Notes: generated by a model not told the origin, from the sequence alone. A stretch of 64,000 nt of DNA from Jonesiaceae bacterium BS-20 (GCA_039995105.1 CP146203.1:2852001-2916000), one strand, 5' to 3'. Shown: positions 52,226-61,400, counted from the first letter of the stretch. Program-made: numbers and translations.

Positions 52226-53218
52226 TTACGCGGCTTTGGATTGCAGTTCTAATCGGTCGGCGGTTAACAGGGCCACACCCATGACGCCCGCTCGTTGCCC
52301 AAGCTCAGCGGTGACAATCTCGGGAACGTGCACCACGCGGGCCATTTGCTGGAGCCACCCGCGTACCGGATCGACGAGCACATCGCCCGCGGCGGCTAAG
52401 CCTCCGCCCAAGACAATACGGGCCGGGCCCACAACCGTCGTTGCCGCGAGTAACCCGTGCGCGAGGTACCGGGTCGCGGTGGCCCAGACCTCCCTGGCCA
52501 CAGGGTCGTTATCCAGAGCTAAAACAAGGTCACGCGAGCTCTTTGCGTCGGGGCCCCACGGGTCTATTCCCAACGCTTCGCTGTACCGGCGGCCAATAGC
52601 ACGCGCCGAACAATACAGTTCCAAGCATCCGTGCTGCCCACAGCTACATTCGGGGCCGTCTAGGGCAACGGGCAGGTGGCCCATCTCCCCCACCGGTTGG
52701 TGACCGCCAAGCGGTAGCGGCCCGCCGCTCAGCATGTGCCCACCCGAGGTCACGGTTGCGGCGATCCCGGTGCCAATGAATACCGAGAGCACATCGGCGG
52801 CGCCACGTCCCGCGCCAAGGCGCTGCTCCGCCGTGCCAGCGGCCGTGACATCGTGAAAGAGAAACACCGGTAACCCAAGCGCTTGCCGTAGTTGACCTGC
52901 CACGTCACGGTTACGCCAGCCCAGGTTGCTAGCAAACTTCACCGTGCCGGTAGTCCCGTCCAAGACTCCGGGCACGCCCAGACCAACGCCTACAACGCGG
53001 TCGCGTTGTCCCGGGGTGAGCAGGGCCAGCAGGCCCTCACTCAATGACGTGATCGCACGCATGGCGGCGTCCCCGTCTTGAACGGGTGTGGGTACAGCAG
53101 CGCTATGAAGTGGTGGGCTTAGTTTCCCACCCTCCGAAAGAAGCACTTCACCGCGACTGTTGGTTCCCCCGATATCGAGGGCCAACAAGATGGGGGCGGA
53201 GTCTAGAACGTTTGCCAC
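52226..53218 (-). CDS. ROK-family sugar kinase (probable GlcNAc/glucose kinase)
   Basis: A 330-residue ROK kinase from GTG 53218. Features are the ATP-binding LLALDIGGTNSRGEVLL, GVGLGVPGVLDGTTG, the catalytic-loop region LPVFLFHDVTAAGTAEQRLG, GTGIAATVTSGG and the zinc motif GHLPVALDGPECSCGQHGCL (His plus three Cys). It lacks an N-terminal HTH, so it is an enzyme rather than a repressor. The gene overlaps nagB by 16 bases, which strongly suggests it phosphorylates GlcNAc or glucosamine to feed NagA and NagB. Confidence 0.88.
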   Translation of the reverse strand: MANVLDSAPILLALDIGGTNSRGEVLLSEGGKLSPPLHSAAVPTPVQDGDAAMRAITSLSEGLLALLTPGQRDRVVGVGLGVPGVLDGTTGTVKFASNLGWRNRDVAGQLRQALGLPVFLFHDVTAAGTAEQRLGAGRGAADVLSVFIGTGIAATVTSGGHMLSGGPLPLGGHQPVGEMGHLPVALDGPECSCGQHGCLELYCSARAIGRRYSEALGIDPWGPDAKSSRDLVLALDNDPVAREVWATATRYLAHGLLAATTVVGPARIVLGGGLAAAGDVLVDPVRGWLQQMARVVHVPEIVTAELGQRAGVMGVALLTADRLELQSKAA

Positions 53219-53985
53219 TTCGGCTTCCGCTCAAATACTAGGTTGTAGTATTCGTAGTTCTTTAAGAACAACGCAGCCTCACGGTCCAAAAATACCGTTG
53301 CGCGCGGGTGCATTTGCAGGACCGAGGCGGGGCAGCTAGCGGCAAGGCCGCCTTCAACCATGGAAACTACTGCCTCTGCCTTGGACTTACCAATGGCGAT
53401 CAGCACAAGGTGTTTGGCATCGAGAATAGTGCCCAAACCCTGGGTAATTGCGTGGTACGGAACCTCATCCAAACCATCGAAAAACCTAGCGTTATCAATG
53501 CGGGTCTGTTCCGTCAGCGTCTTGACCCGGGTTCGCGACTGCAGGGACGAGCCTGGTTCATTAAAGGCGATGTGACCGTCCGTTCCGATGCCTAGGAGTT
53601 GGACGTCAATGCCCCCTGCTCCTGCAATCGCAGCCTCGTACCGCTCGCCGGCGGTCAAAATGTCATCCAACCCGCCGTCGGGGCTGTACACGTGCGCGTC
53701 CGGAATATCGATCAGGGTGGTGAGCTCATTGCGGATCACCTGTTGGTAAGACTCGGGGTGCCCCTCCGGCAGTCCTACGTATTCATCCAAGGTGAAGGAC
53801 TTTGCGTGCGCAAAGCTTAAGCCTTCTTCTTTGTGCCGGCGGACCAGTTCTGCATAAATGGGTAGCGGAGATGATCCGGTTGCCAGTCCCAGGACCGGGT
53901 TTTCTTTTGTCTTTAGAACATCTTCAAAGATTCCTGCCGCCATCCGGGCCATGTCCTCGACGGAATCATGAATGACAATCTCCAC
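53203..53985 (-). CDS. nagB: Glucosamine-6-phosphate deaminase NagB
   Basis: A 260-residue enzyme from GTG 53985, with AAAGGA six bases upstream; the frame is open to 54000. It converts glucosamine-6-phosphate to fructose-6-phosphate and ammonia. Family motifs are VLGLATGSSPLPIYAELVRR (phosphate loop), FTLDEYVGLPEGHPESYQ (catalytic Asp), GIGTDGHIAFNEPGSSLQSR (catalytic His and Glu) and ALFLKNYEYYNLVFE at the C-terminus. It is coupled to the ROK kinase gene. About 145 bases separate it from the end of the permease operon, with no terminator that I can see. Confidence 0.95.
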   Translation of the reverse strand: MEIVIHDSVEDMARMAAGIFEDVLKTKENPVLGLATGSSPLPIYAELVRRHKEEGLSFAHAKSFTLDEYVGLPEGHPESYQQVIRNELTTLIDIPDAHVYSPDGGLDDILTAGERYEAAIAGAGGIDVQLLGIGTDGHIAFNEPGSSLQSRTRVKTLTEQTRIDNARFFDGLDEVPYHAITQGLGTILDAKHLVLIAIGKSKAEAVVSMVEGGLAASCPASVLQMHPRATVFLDREAALFLKNYEYYNLVFERKPKWQTF

Positions 53986-54130
53986 GGTAAATCCTTTCAA
54001 TTACGCAGCTTCACCGACCCACCTCGATGCGCCGCGTGGGTTCCGTTTACTCATGTCTAGTGGTTTGTGGCTACTACCTTGCGGTGCGTACCGCGGCAAT
54101 AACCACACCCTAGAATAGCGGGTCTTGGTT

Positions 54131-54970
54131 CTAGCCCTTAACTGCCCCCGACACCAGTCCCGAAGTCATGCGCCCTTGGACAAGCATGAAGAAGATAATT
54201 ACGGGCACGGCTACCAGCACCGCACCGGCCATAACGGCTGGCCAGTCCACGGCCTTGTTGGAAACAACTGCTAAACCGCGCAACCAGAGCGGCAGGGTTT
54301 GGTTGGAGGGGCTCATGACCACCGTGGCGAGGGTGAACTCGTTCCATGCTTGGAGGAACGCGTAAACCCCGGAGGCCACCAGTCCCGGCGCTAGAAGCGG
54401 GAACGTGATCTTAAAGAACGCTTTGGAGCGTGAGCAACCATCAATCATGGCTGCTTGTTCTAGATCCGCTGGGATACCATCCACAAAACCTCGCAGCATC
54501 CATACGGTAAACGGTAGGACCGCGGCAACGTAGACGAGCGAAAGCCCCGCAATCGAGTTCAGCAGGTTCCAGCCCTGCAGCATCTTGTACTGCGAAATAA
54601 ACAGGGCCTCGGCCGGAATCATCTGAACCACAAGGATCATCAGGATGAATCCCTTGCGCCCCGCAAACCGGAACCGCGAGACCGCGAGCGCCGAGAGGAA
54701 GGCAAACACGAGGGCCACCGCGACCACGATCAGGGTGACGCTCAGGCTCAGCTTCATGGAGTTAAAGAAGTTCGGGGTCAACACACGGCCAAACGCGGAT
54801 AGGTCACCGCCAAACGGCGCAAAGGTTGGTGTCTGCGCACGCACCTTATCCATGGGCAGAAACGCCGTATTGACCATCCAATACACGGGGAATATCCAGA
54901 TCAGCGCGATGACAACGCCCAGGGTATTGATTCCCACCCGGGTGCTGCGTTTTGCTGTTACGCCACTCAT
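54131..54970 (-). CDS. Carbohydrate ABC transporter permease (MalG type)
   Basis: A 279-residue permease from ATG 54970, overlapping the MalF-type stop by four bases with AAGGAG upstream. It has six membrane helices, and the EAA loop ADLEQAAMIDGCSRSKAFFK near residue 185 is diagnostic of the CUT1 family. It partners the upstream permease. No ATPase gene is encoded locally; CUT1 systems in actinobacteria often share a single MsiK-like ATPase encoded elsewhere. The context indicates GlcNAc or chitooligosaccharide import. Confidence 0.93.
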   Translation of the reverse strand: MSGVTAKRSTRVGINTLGVVIALIWIFPVYWMVNTAFLPMDKVRAQTPTFAPFGGDLSAFGRVLTPNFFNSMKLSLSVTLIVVAVALVFAFLSALAVSRFRFAGRKGFILMILVVQMIPAEALFISQYKMLQGWNLLNSIAGLSLVYVAAVLPFTVWMLRGFVDGIPADLEQAAMIDGCSRSKAFFKITFPLLAPGLVASGVYAFLQAWNEFTLATVVMSPSNQTLPLWLRGLAVVSNKAVDWPAVMAGAVLVAVPVIIFFMLVQGRMTSGLVSGAVKG

Positions 54971-55953
54971 GCTGACTCCTTCAAGAGGCTGCGCACATAC
55001 CATGCGGTGATAATCAGGGTCAGCAGTAGCATGAAGAGCGCCACGGCTGATGCCACGCCATAGTTGGCTTGAGAAATACCCAGGCGGTACAGGTAGGTGC
55101 CTAGGAGGTCAGTTTTCGATGCCAGTCCCCCGGCTCCCTGCAGGTAGTAGATCTGCGTGAATACGCGCAGGTCCCAAATAATCTGCAGAACCGCGACCAC
55201 CGCAATAACGGGGGCGATAGTGGGAAAAATAATATACGCAAACCGCTGCCATCCGGTAGCTCCGTCGAGGGCGGACGCCTCGAGGACCTCATCACTGACT
55301 TGCGTGAGCGCCGCGTAGACGGAGAACACCACGAAGGGCACGCTCATCCACACGATGATGATGGTGGCGACAAAGTAGAAGGAGAGCGGCTCAACCAGCC
55401 ACGCATGCTGCTTGAAGTCGAGTCCCATGTTTGTCAGAACCCAGTTGATTACCCCGTGTTCGGTATCAAAAAGCCACTGCCAAACCGTCATCGCGGCGAT
55501 CACCGGCATGGCCCACGCAAACAGGAGACAGGTACTTAAGAAGAGCCGGACCGACTTATTCAGCTTGGTCATGAGGACCGAGATCCCAACCCCAATAATC
55601 ATGGTCGCGGCGGCGTTTACAAAGCAGAAGATGATCGAGCGAATAATGATCGCCCAAATGGCACGGTCGGTGACCAGGGTTTTGTAGTTTTGCAGCCCCA
55701 CCCATTTTGGCGGTTCAGTTCCAATCTGTTGGGCTAACCCAAATTCTTGGAACGACATGATGATCTGGCGGCCCAGCGGATAGGCCAACGCGAGGATCAA
55801 GGCCAATAGGGCTGGAACCAGCAAGAGGTAGGGTGCAAGTGTGCGCCGCTTCTTATGGACTGGCAGGTCATCAATGTGATCATCAAATTGGATGACCGGG
55901 AGGTCTTGCAGGGGGATCGGTCGATTAAGTTTCTCGCCCGCCAAGTTAGGCAT
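54967..55953 (-). CDS. Carbohydrate ABC transporter permease (MalF type)
   Basis: A 328-residue permease with a hydrophilic N-terminus and six or seven membrane helices (APYLLLVPALLALILALAYP as TM1). Its EAA loop is DEVLEASALDGATGWQRFAY. ATG 55953 has AAGGAG six bases upstream. It follows the binding-protein gene after a 90-base gap that contains a stem-loop, and overlaps the MalG-type gene by four bases. Confidence 0.93.
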   Translation of the reverse strand: MPNLAGEKLNRPIPLQDLPVIQFDDHIDDLPVHKKRRTLAPYLLLVPALLALILALAYPLGRQIIMSFQEFGLAQQIGTEPPKWVGLQNYKTLVTDRAIWAIIIRSIIFCFVNAAATMIIGVGISVLMTKLNKSVRLFLSTCLLFAWAMPVIAAMTVWQWLFDTEHGVINWVLTNMGLDFKQHAWLVEPLSFYFVATIIIVWMSVPFVVFSVYAALTQVSDEVLEASALDGATGWQRFAYIIFPTIAPVIAVVAVLQIIWDLRVFTQIYYLQGAGGLASKTDLLGTYLYRLGISQANYGVASAVALFMLLLTLIITAWYVRSLLKESA

Positions 55954-55973
55954 TGCTTGCTCCTTACAAATGG

Positions 55974-56009
55974 TCCGGGTCCGCCATGTATCCGCACGGC
56001 GGACCCGGA
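55974..56009 (-). other. Intercistronic stem-loop between binding-protein and MalF-type genes
   Basis: A 12-bp perfect stem (TCCGGGTCCGCC at 55974-55985 with its complement at 55998-56009) lies between the binding-protein stop and the MalF-type start, with no T-run after it in the direction of transcription. It probably stabilises the upstream mRNA and lowers permease expression, as in the malE-malF gap of other bacteria. Confidence 0.7.
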
Positions 56010-56043
56010 ACCGAAGTAGTTTGAGCGTTGAAGTGGACCGTTA

Positions 56044-57309
56044 CTAGTTCAGCTGCTCGTTCAGGATGACGTCATACTTAGCCGCAATTTCCTTCACGTC
56101 ACCGCCGCTTGCAATCTCATAGAAGAGCTCTTCTAGCTGCTTGGACTCTTCAAACGCTGCCCACTTGGCCGATGGAACCGGAATGATTCCGTCTGCTGCC
56201 GCAGCCGCAGAGGCTTCCTTAACCGGGTCACCCTTAGCCAGCTCCTCATGCTCCGGGTAGATGGTGGACAGACCGGCCTCAGCAAGAATGAGTTGGTAGT
56301 CCTTAGAGAGCATGAGTTTGAGAACTTCTGCCGCCTTTTCTTGGTTTGCAGAGGCCGCAGAGATGCCAATGTTGGATCCGCCAAGGAATACCGGAGCTAC
56401 ACCGCCGTCTACACCCGGCAGCGGGAATGCGGACCACTTAAAGTCGGCCTCGATCAAGCCAGCAGCCCAGCCCGGTGCCATGAACATGGCGGCTTTGCCC
56501 TCATTGAACGGAACCCACAGGTCCGCGTCAGTGCCATCCTTTGGTGCATTGGTGCCGGTGGCTAAGAGCGTTTGGAACTCGGTCAGGCCCTTGAGGGAGT
56601 TCTCTGAGGAAAGTTGTCCAACCCATTTTCCATCTTCAAACGTGGCAATCTGGCCACCGTTTGCAAAGATCCAAGAGATACCGTTACGCCAGTCTTGGCC
56701 ACCAATGTAAAAACCGGATACGTCATCGGTGTTGAGTTTCTCAGCCAGGGCGGTCAAGTCTCCCAAGGTCTTTGGCAGTTGGTCCGCGGCAACTAGGTCC
56801 TCGTTGTAGAACACCACGCGAGAACCGGCATAGTAGGGCGCCGCATAGAGGGTGCCCTCAACCGAGCCACCATCAACCATGCCCTGCAGGCTCAGGCCCT
56901 TACCGCCAATTGAGTCCCACAGTGCGGTGATGTCCGTAAACGCTCCCGCGTGGGTGAAGGCTTGCACCTGCGTGTTACCTAGTTCGACAATGTCTGGGGT
57001 AGTTGAGGCGTCACCGATAGAGGTGGTGACCTTAGGTACGAGGTCACCCCAGCCAATACGCTCAACCTTGAGGTCCACCTGGAGTTGGTCCGCAGCGGCC
57101 TTGGTCAGCCACTCTACGGCGGGCTCCGGAGTGTCCGTTTCACCGGCAAGCCACACGGTCAGTTCCGTGTTGGCCGCGGGCTCCTCGGGGGTTTCCGAGG
57201 TTGCGCTTGAATCGGTTGGTTTGGGCTCTTGCGTTGAGCCGTTTGTTGAACAGCCGGCAAGGGCAAGTGCTGCGATTGCTCCGACTGCTGCAAGGCGAGT
57301 GATCTTCAT
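56044..57309 (-). CDS. Carbohydrate ABC transporter substrate-binding lipoprotein
   Basis: A 421-residue family-1 solute-binding protein. The signal peptide ends with lipobox LALAGC, followed by a Thr/Glu/Pro-rich linker (TQEPKPTDSSATSETPEEPA). The mature domain has TELTVWLAGETDTPEPAVEW, PDIVELGNTQVQAFTHAGAF, YYAGSRVVFYN and KAAMFMAPGWAAGLIE, typical of chitobiose/GlcNAc or other oligosaccharide binders. It lies 42 bases downstream of the ROK repressor gene and probably shares its transcript. Confidence 0.93.
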   Translation of the reverse strand: MKITRLAAVGAIAALALAGCSTNGSTQEPKPTDSSATSETPEEPAANTELTVWLAGETDTPEPAVEWLTKAAADQLQVDLKVERIGWGDLVPKVTTSIGDASTTPDIVELGNTQVQAFTHAGAFTDITALWDSIGGKGLSLQGMVDGGSVEGTLYAAPYYAGSRVVFYNEDLVAADQLPKTLGDLTALAEKLNTDDVSGFYIGGQDWRNGISWIFANGGQIATFEDGKWVGQLSSENSLKGLTEFQTLLATGTNAPKDGTDADLWVPFNEGKAAMFMAPGWAAGLIEADFKWSAFPLPGVDGGVAPVFLGGSNIGISAASANQEKAAEVLKLMLSKDYQLILAEAGLSTIYPEHEELAKGDPVKEASAAAAADGIIPVPSAKWAAFEESKQLEELFYEIASGGDVKEIAAKYDVILNEQLN

Positions 57310-57351
57310 TGAACTCTTCCTTATCTAAAATGGACTGCCAAGGGGTAGAGG

Positions 57352-58506
57352 TTAAGACAGTCCTAGTTCTAAGCCCAGAACATGTGCGGCTGCTCCAATG
57401 AGTACGCCGTCATCTCCAAGCGCTGACATTCGTATGGCTACGTCTTGGTCACCAAAGTGACTGGTTGCAGCATTGATGGTTGTTTGTGCTGACTCGCACA
57501 GGGCGCCGTCTAGTAACTCGGCGGGACCAAATAGGGTGATGTCCAGGATTCCTAGGGCTTGCACGATTGGGGCAAGAACCTGTCCTAGTTGTTGACCGGC
57601 GTTGGTCAGCTCTTGAGTGGCCTGCGCCTCAGATTTTCCAGCAATACGGGAGCGCAGATGCGGGGTCGCTATGAATGCCTCTAAGCAACCCGTACGTCCA
57701 CACGCACAAAGCACGTTGTCATCAGAAATTCTGACGTGCCCAATTTCTCCTGCGGTGCCATCAGGCCCGCGCAAGAGAATACCGTCACAAAGGATTCCGG
57801 CACCAACACCGTGACTGATCTGCACAAGAATGAGCCCAGCCCCGTTGCCTTGACCAAACGTGCTCTCCGCAAGTACCGCTGTGTCCGCATCATTGGCAAC
57901 GTATGCGGGGTATTGCAGTTCCTGGGTTAGGAGTTGGGGAAGGTCAAGATCTTGCCATCCCAGGTTTGGCGCTTTTCTTACCAGCCCTTGAGCATTGACC
58001 ACACCCGGAGTGCCAACCCCAATTCCAAGAATGGGGGTATTGGTTCCCTTGATAAGTTCCTTGGCCAAGGCAAACACGATTTCTACCGCAGCCTGGCCGG
58101 TCTGGCCAGCCAGCTTGACCGCCTTACGGTAAAGAACTTCACCTTCAAGGTTTATTACTGCACCGCGAAACTCCGATTCATCCGACAGGTCCAGGCAAAC
58201 AATTGACCGGCCGTCATATTTCACTGTGACTAACGTTGCGGGCTTTCCAACCCTTGTTCCAGGCCTCGTTCCAATTTCTTCAATTAGGTCGAGTTCCAAA
58301 AGCTCGGTCACCACATCTGAAACGCTGACCCTGGTGAGTCCCGTTGCCCGGGCTAAGTCAGCGCGGCTCAGTGGTTCGCCCTTGAATAGGCACTGCATCA
58401 GCAGCGCCCTGTGGCGTTGCCTTACGTCACCGGGCAGAACCTTGTCACCCACCCTGCTTCGAGGATTGTGGGTACGTAACCCTGTACTTGCTGTGTTCCG
58501 TGCCAT
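57352..58506 (-). CDS. ROK-family transcriptional regulator (NagC/XylR type)
   Basis: A 384-residue repressor. An N-terminal winged HTH (LSRADLARATGLTRVSVSDV, TELLELDLIEEIG) precedes a ROK domain (IVCLDLSDESEFRGAVINLE, GIGVGTPGVVNAQGLVRKAP, VANDADTAVLAESTFGQG) and the zinc motif GEIGHVRISDDNVLCACGRT with GCLEAF. It would bind sugar or sugar phosphate and release its operator. A palindrome two bases from its start codon suggests autoregulation. It heads the operon containing the binding protein and the two permeases. Confidence 0.92.
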   Translation of the reverse strand: MARNTASTGLRTHNPRSRVGDKVLPGDVRQRHRALLMQCLFKGEPLSRADLARATGLTRVSVSDVVTELLELDLIEEIGTRPGTRVGKPATLVTVKYDGRSIVCLDLSDESEFRGAVINLEGEVLYRKAVKLAGQTGQAAVEIVFALAKELIKGTNTPILGIGVGTPGVVNAQGLVRKAPNLGWQDLDLPQLLTQELQYPAYVANDADTAVLAESTFGQGNGAGLILVQISHGVGAGILCDGILLRGPDGTAGEIGHVRISDDNVLCACGRTGCLEAFIATPHLRSRIAGKSEAQATQELTNAGQQLGQVLAPIVQALGILDITLFGPAELLDGALCESAQTTINAATSHFGDQDVAIRMSALGDDGVLIGAAAHVLGLELGLS

Positions 58507-58507
58507 A

Positions 58508-58526
58508 AAGTAAGTACACCTTACTT
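58508..58526. promoter_or_regulatory. Candidate ROK operator AAGTAAG-N5-CTTACTT
   Basis: A perfect 7-bp inverted repeat with a 5-base spacer lies in the 101-base gap between the divergent ROK repressor and GH20 genes, with its left edge two bases from the repressor start codon. A further CTTACTT-like half-site (TTACTTACTT) overlaps the right arm. This position allows control of both promoters. Confidence 0.6.
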
Positions 58527-58607
58527 ACTTATTATCGTCAACCCTCTTTTTTTGAGAAGTTCGGTAAAGTTTTGATTACGGTTTCAACCACAAAGGAGTG
58601 TCATCCC

Positions 58608-60050
58608 GTGCTACCCCACATCATCCCTGCACCCCAAAAACTGCATGCTATTTCCCCGCAGCCGCTCGTAGTTTTCACCACCACACTGCACGAGCTCGCA
58701 GGTCAACTCAGTTTGTGGGCTCCGGGAGCCGCGGCCCGGTTGACCGAGGCGGTTGGGTCACTGCCAGCCTTGACTACCTCCCCCGGTCAGGACTTGAGCG
58801 GCGCGGCGGCCAGCCAAACGGCCCACGCGGTTCTCGATGCCTCACTTCCGCCAGAGAGCTTCTCTCTCGTTGCGAGCGCCGCACAGATCACCCTCACCGC
58901 ATCAAATACCAACGGCGCGCTGTACGCAGTCAACGCGCTCATTCAGGCGCTGCGCACCGAAGGAGTCGTCGAATTCAGTGCCACCAGTGCGCCGCAGTAT
59001 GGCTGGCGGGGAACCATGTTGGATATCTCCCGGCATTTCTTTGGGGTCCCCGAGATTAAGGCGGTCATTGATCTGGCCTCGCAATACAATCTGAACCAAC
59101 TTCACCTGCACCTGTCTGACGATCAAGGCTGGCGAATCGAGATTGAGGGCCGCCCCGAGTTGGTTAAGTTGGCCGCGGATAATGACGTCGATGGTGGTAA
59201 AGGTGGCCACCTTTCCCTAGTGGACTACGCCGAGATTCAGGATTACGCGGAGCTGTACGGGATGACTCTGGTCCCTGAAATAGACCTGCCGGGGCACACA
59301 AATGCGCTTCAGGTTGCCTACCCCGAGCTCACCCCGGATGGGATACCCCGTAAACCGTATGCAGGAATCGAGGTGGGGTTCAGCTACGTGCACCTGACCT
59401 CCCCTAAGACTTGGGCGGTCCTTGAGGACATTGTGGCTTCTTTGGCCAAGCACACCCGCGGCGAGTACCTGCACATGGGCGGCGATGAGGTCCTCAAGGT
59501 CGACCGGCCCGATTTCGAGGCTTTTATGGGCCGCCTAGGAAAGTTGGTCAACAAGCACGGCAAGAAACTCACCCTGTGGCACGAGGGCGCCGGAGCGGAC
59601 CTACCGCCGGGCACTCAGCTGCAGTACTGGACCCACGACTCAAACCAAGAGAACCTCTCAAAGGCGTTCGATATCCCTGCGGTTAGCTTCATTGCCTCCC
59701 CGGCAAAGCATGCCTACCTCGATCTCAAGCCGGTTAAGGATTTTCCGCTGGGCCTGACTTGGGCGGGACTGGTCAACCTTGAAACTGCGTTTGATTGGGA
59801 TCCGGTTCAGGCCATTCCCGTGCCGGGCCACCTCATTAGTGGGGTTGAGGCCTGCCTGTGGACCGAGACGATTCGCTCGATCGACGACATCACCACCATG
59901 CTGTTGCCGCGCCTACCAGCGGTAGCCTCAGTCGCCTGGGGATCCACCGGGTCATTTGAGCGGTTCACGGATGCCATTGCCAACCATGCACGGCTCTGGC
60001 AGGACCAAGAAATCGTGTTCTACCGGGACCCAGCGGTCACCTGGCACTAA
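58608..60050 (+). CDS. Beta-N-acetylhexosaminidase (GH20)
   Basis: A 480-residue enzyme from GTG 58608 (AAAGGAG nine bases upstream; the frame is open to 58572). A GH20b-like N-terminal domain (1-130) precedes the catalytic barrel: YGWRGTMLDISRHFFGVPEI, LNQLHLHLSDDQGWRIEIEG, MTLVPEIDLPGHTNALQVAY and the catalytic pair in EYLHMGGDEV (Asp-Glu). No signal peptide is seen, so it acts in the cytoplasm on imported chitobiose or similar GlcNAc-containing oligosaccharides. It is divergent from the ROK repressor. Confidence 0.95.
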   Translation: MLPHIIPAPQKLHAISPQPLVVFTTTLHELAGQLSLWAPGAAARLTEAVGSLPALTTSPGQDLSGAAASQTAHAVLDASLPPESFSLVASAAQITLTASNTNGALYAVNALIQALRTEGVVEFSATSAPQYGWRGTMLDISRHFFGVPEIKAVIDLASQYNLNQLHLHLSDDQGWRIEIEGRPELVKLAADNDVDGGKGGHLSLVDYAEIQDYAELYGMTLVPEIDLPGHTNALQVAYPELTPDGIPRKPYAGIEVGFSYVHLTSPKTWAVLEDIVASLAKHTRGEYLHMGGDEVLKVDRPDFEAFMGRLGKLVNKHGKKLTLWHEGAGADLPPGTQLQYWTHDSNQENLSKAFDIPAVSFIASPAKHAYLDLKPVKDFPLGLTWAGLVNLETAFDWDPVQAIPVPGHLISGVEACLWTETIRSIDDITTMLLPRLPAVASVAWGSTGSFERFTDAIANHARLWQDQEIVFYRDPAVTWH

Positions 60051-60060
60051 CCACGCCCAG

Positions 60061-60105
60061 GTTTCAGAGCGTAGGTACGTTATTGGTGAACCTACGCTCT
60101 GAAAC
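60061..60105. terminator. Strong bidirectional terminator between GH20 and rtcB genes
   Basis: A 16-bp perfect stem (GTTTCAGAGCGTAGGT at 60061-60076 with its complement at 60090-60105) lies between convergent genes, with no T-run but high stability. Confidence 0.8.
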
Positions 60106-60117
60106 CCGGCGGCGTAC

Positions 60118-61335
60118 CTAGCCCTTCACACACAGAATCGTTCGGAGCCTTGCCACTACCTCGACCAGGTCGCTTTGCGCAGCGATCACGGACTCCAAAT
60201 CCTTGTATGCCCCGGGGATCTCATCAAGCACTCCGGCGTCCTTGCGGCACTCGACACCCTGAGTTTGGGCTTCGAGGTCCGCAACGGTGAAACGCTTCTT
60301 GGCCTGGTTCCTGGACATGACCCGCCCAGCTCCGTGCGAGGCCGAGTAGAACGAGTCCGGGTTGCCAAGGCCCCGCACAATGTAGGAGCCGGTTCCCATG
60401 GATCCGGGAATCAGTCCCAACCCACCCTTGGCCGCCCTGATTGCGCCCTTGCGAGTCACAATCAGCTCCTCGCCATCAATGATCTCGGTGGTGACGTAGT
60501 TGTGGTGCACGTTAACAGCCGGATCGAAGGTGATTTCCTTGGATGGAAACGCCCGCACCACCTGATTCACCATGAGGCGCATCATGACATCGCGAGACCG
60601 GGCTGCATACTCTTGGACCCACTCAATATCCGCCAAGTAACTATCCATGAGCGGGGTGCCGCCCAAGAAAACGGCGAGGTCCCGGTCTGGCAGGTCAAGG
60701 TTGTGGTCCAGCCCCTTGGCCGCACAGATGTACCACTCGGCCAGCTCCTTGCCCAGGTTCCTTGATCCGGAGTGCAGTTGGAGCCACACCCTGTCGTCTT
60801 GGTCTAGGCACACCTCAATGAAGTGGTTACCACCACCCAAAGTACCCAACTGGTTCCGTGCCCTACCTTCAAGCTTCTGAACAGACTGGTGCAGCGAACC
60901 AAAGCGGTTCCAAAATTGGTCCTCGGATCCGGCAAACGGCTGTGTTCCCACCAGGGTAGGCAACCGGTCGGTGGTTACCTGCTGTTTGTGGCTCTTGAAC
61001 CCGACCGGGATCGAGCGTTCAATTTTCGAGCGGAGCTTACCCAGGTCATCGGGCAGATCACTCGCAGTCAGGGAGGTCCTAATCCCGATCATGCCGCAGC
61101 CAATATCCACGCCCACCGCAGACGGTGAGACTGCATCCTTCATGGCAATGACCGAACCAACGGTGGCGCCCAGGCCAAAGTGCACGTCGGGCATGACTCG
61201 CAGGCCCCGCACCCAAGGCAGCCGCGCAATGTTGTACAACTGGTCTATGGCTTTGGGGTCAATGTCGGCTACGTTGGCCCACATGAGGGTCGATGCTCTG
61301 GCACCGGTAAGCGCTACCGGAAACTTGGTGTTCAT
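60118..61335 (-). CDS. rtcB: RtcB family RNA-splicing ligase
   Basis: A 405-residue enzyme from ATG 61335 (MNTKFPVALTGAR); the frame is open to 61371. RtcB joins 2',3'-cyclic phosphate or 3'-phosphate RNA ends to 5'-OH ends with GTP and Mn2+. Visible signatures are GVDIGCGM (metal-binding Asp and Cys), LGTLGGGNHFIEV (catalytic metal-ligand His), WLQLHSGSRNLG, VHHNYVTTE, SMGTGSYIVRG and SASHGAGRVMSR with the guanylylated His. It is a single gene with no RtcA or RtcR nearby, positioned between GlcNAc genes. Confidence 0.94.
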   Translation of the reverse strand: MNTKFPVALTGARASTLMWANVADIDPKAIDQLYNIARLPWVRGLRVMPDVHFGLGATVGSVIAMKDAVSPSAVGVDIGCGMIGIRTSLTASDLPDDLGKLRSKIERSIPVGFKSHKQQVTTDRLPTLVGTQPFAGSEDQFWNRFGSLHQSVQKLEGRARNQLGTLGGGNHFIEVCLDQDDRVWLQLHSGSRNLGKELAEWYICAAKGLDHNLDLPDRDLAVFLGGTPLMDSYLADIEWVQEYAARSRDVMMRLMVNQVVRAFPSKEITFDPAVNVHHNYVTTEIIDGEELIVTRKGAIRAAKGGLGLIPGSMGTGSYIVRGLGNPDSFYSASHGAGRVMSRNQAKKRFTVADLEAQTQGVECRKDAGVLDEIPGAYKDLESVIAAQSDLVEVVARLRTILCVKG

Positions 61336-61400
61336 GGCCTGATCATGCCCGCCAACGCAGCTAGAACACAATTTTTTATTTGTCGGGCAGGTCGCCCCGC

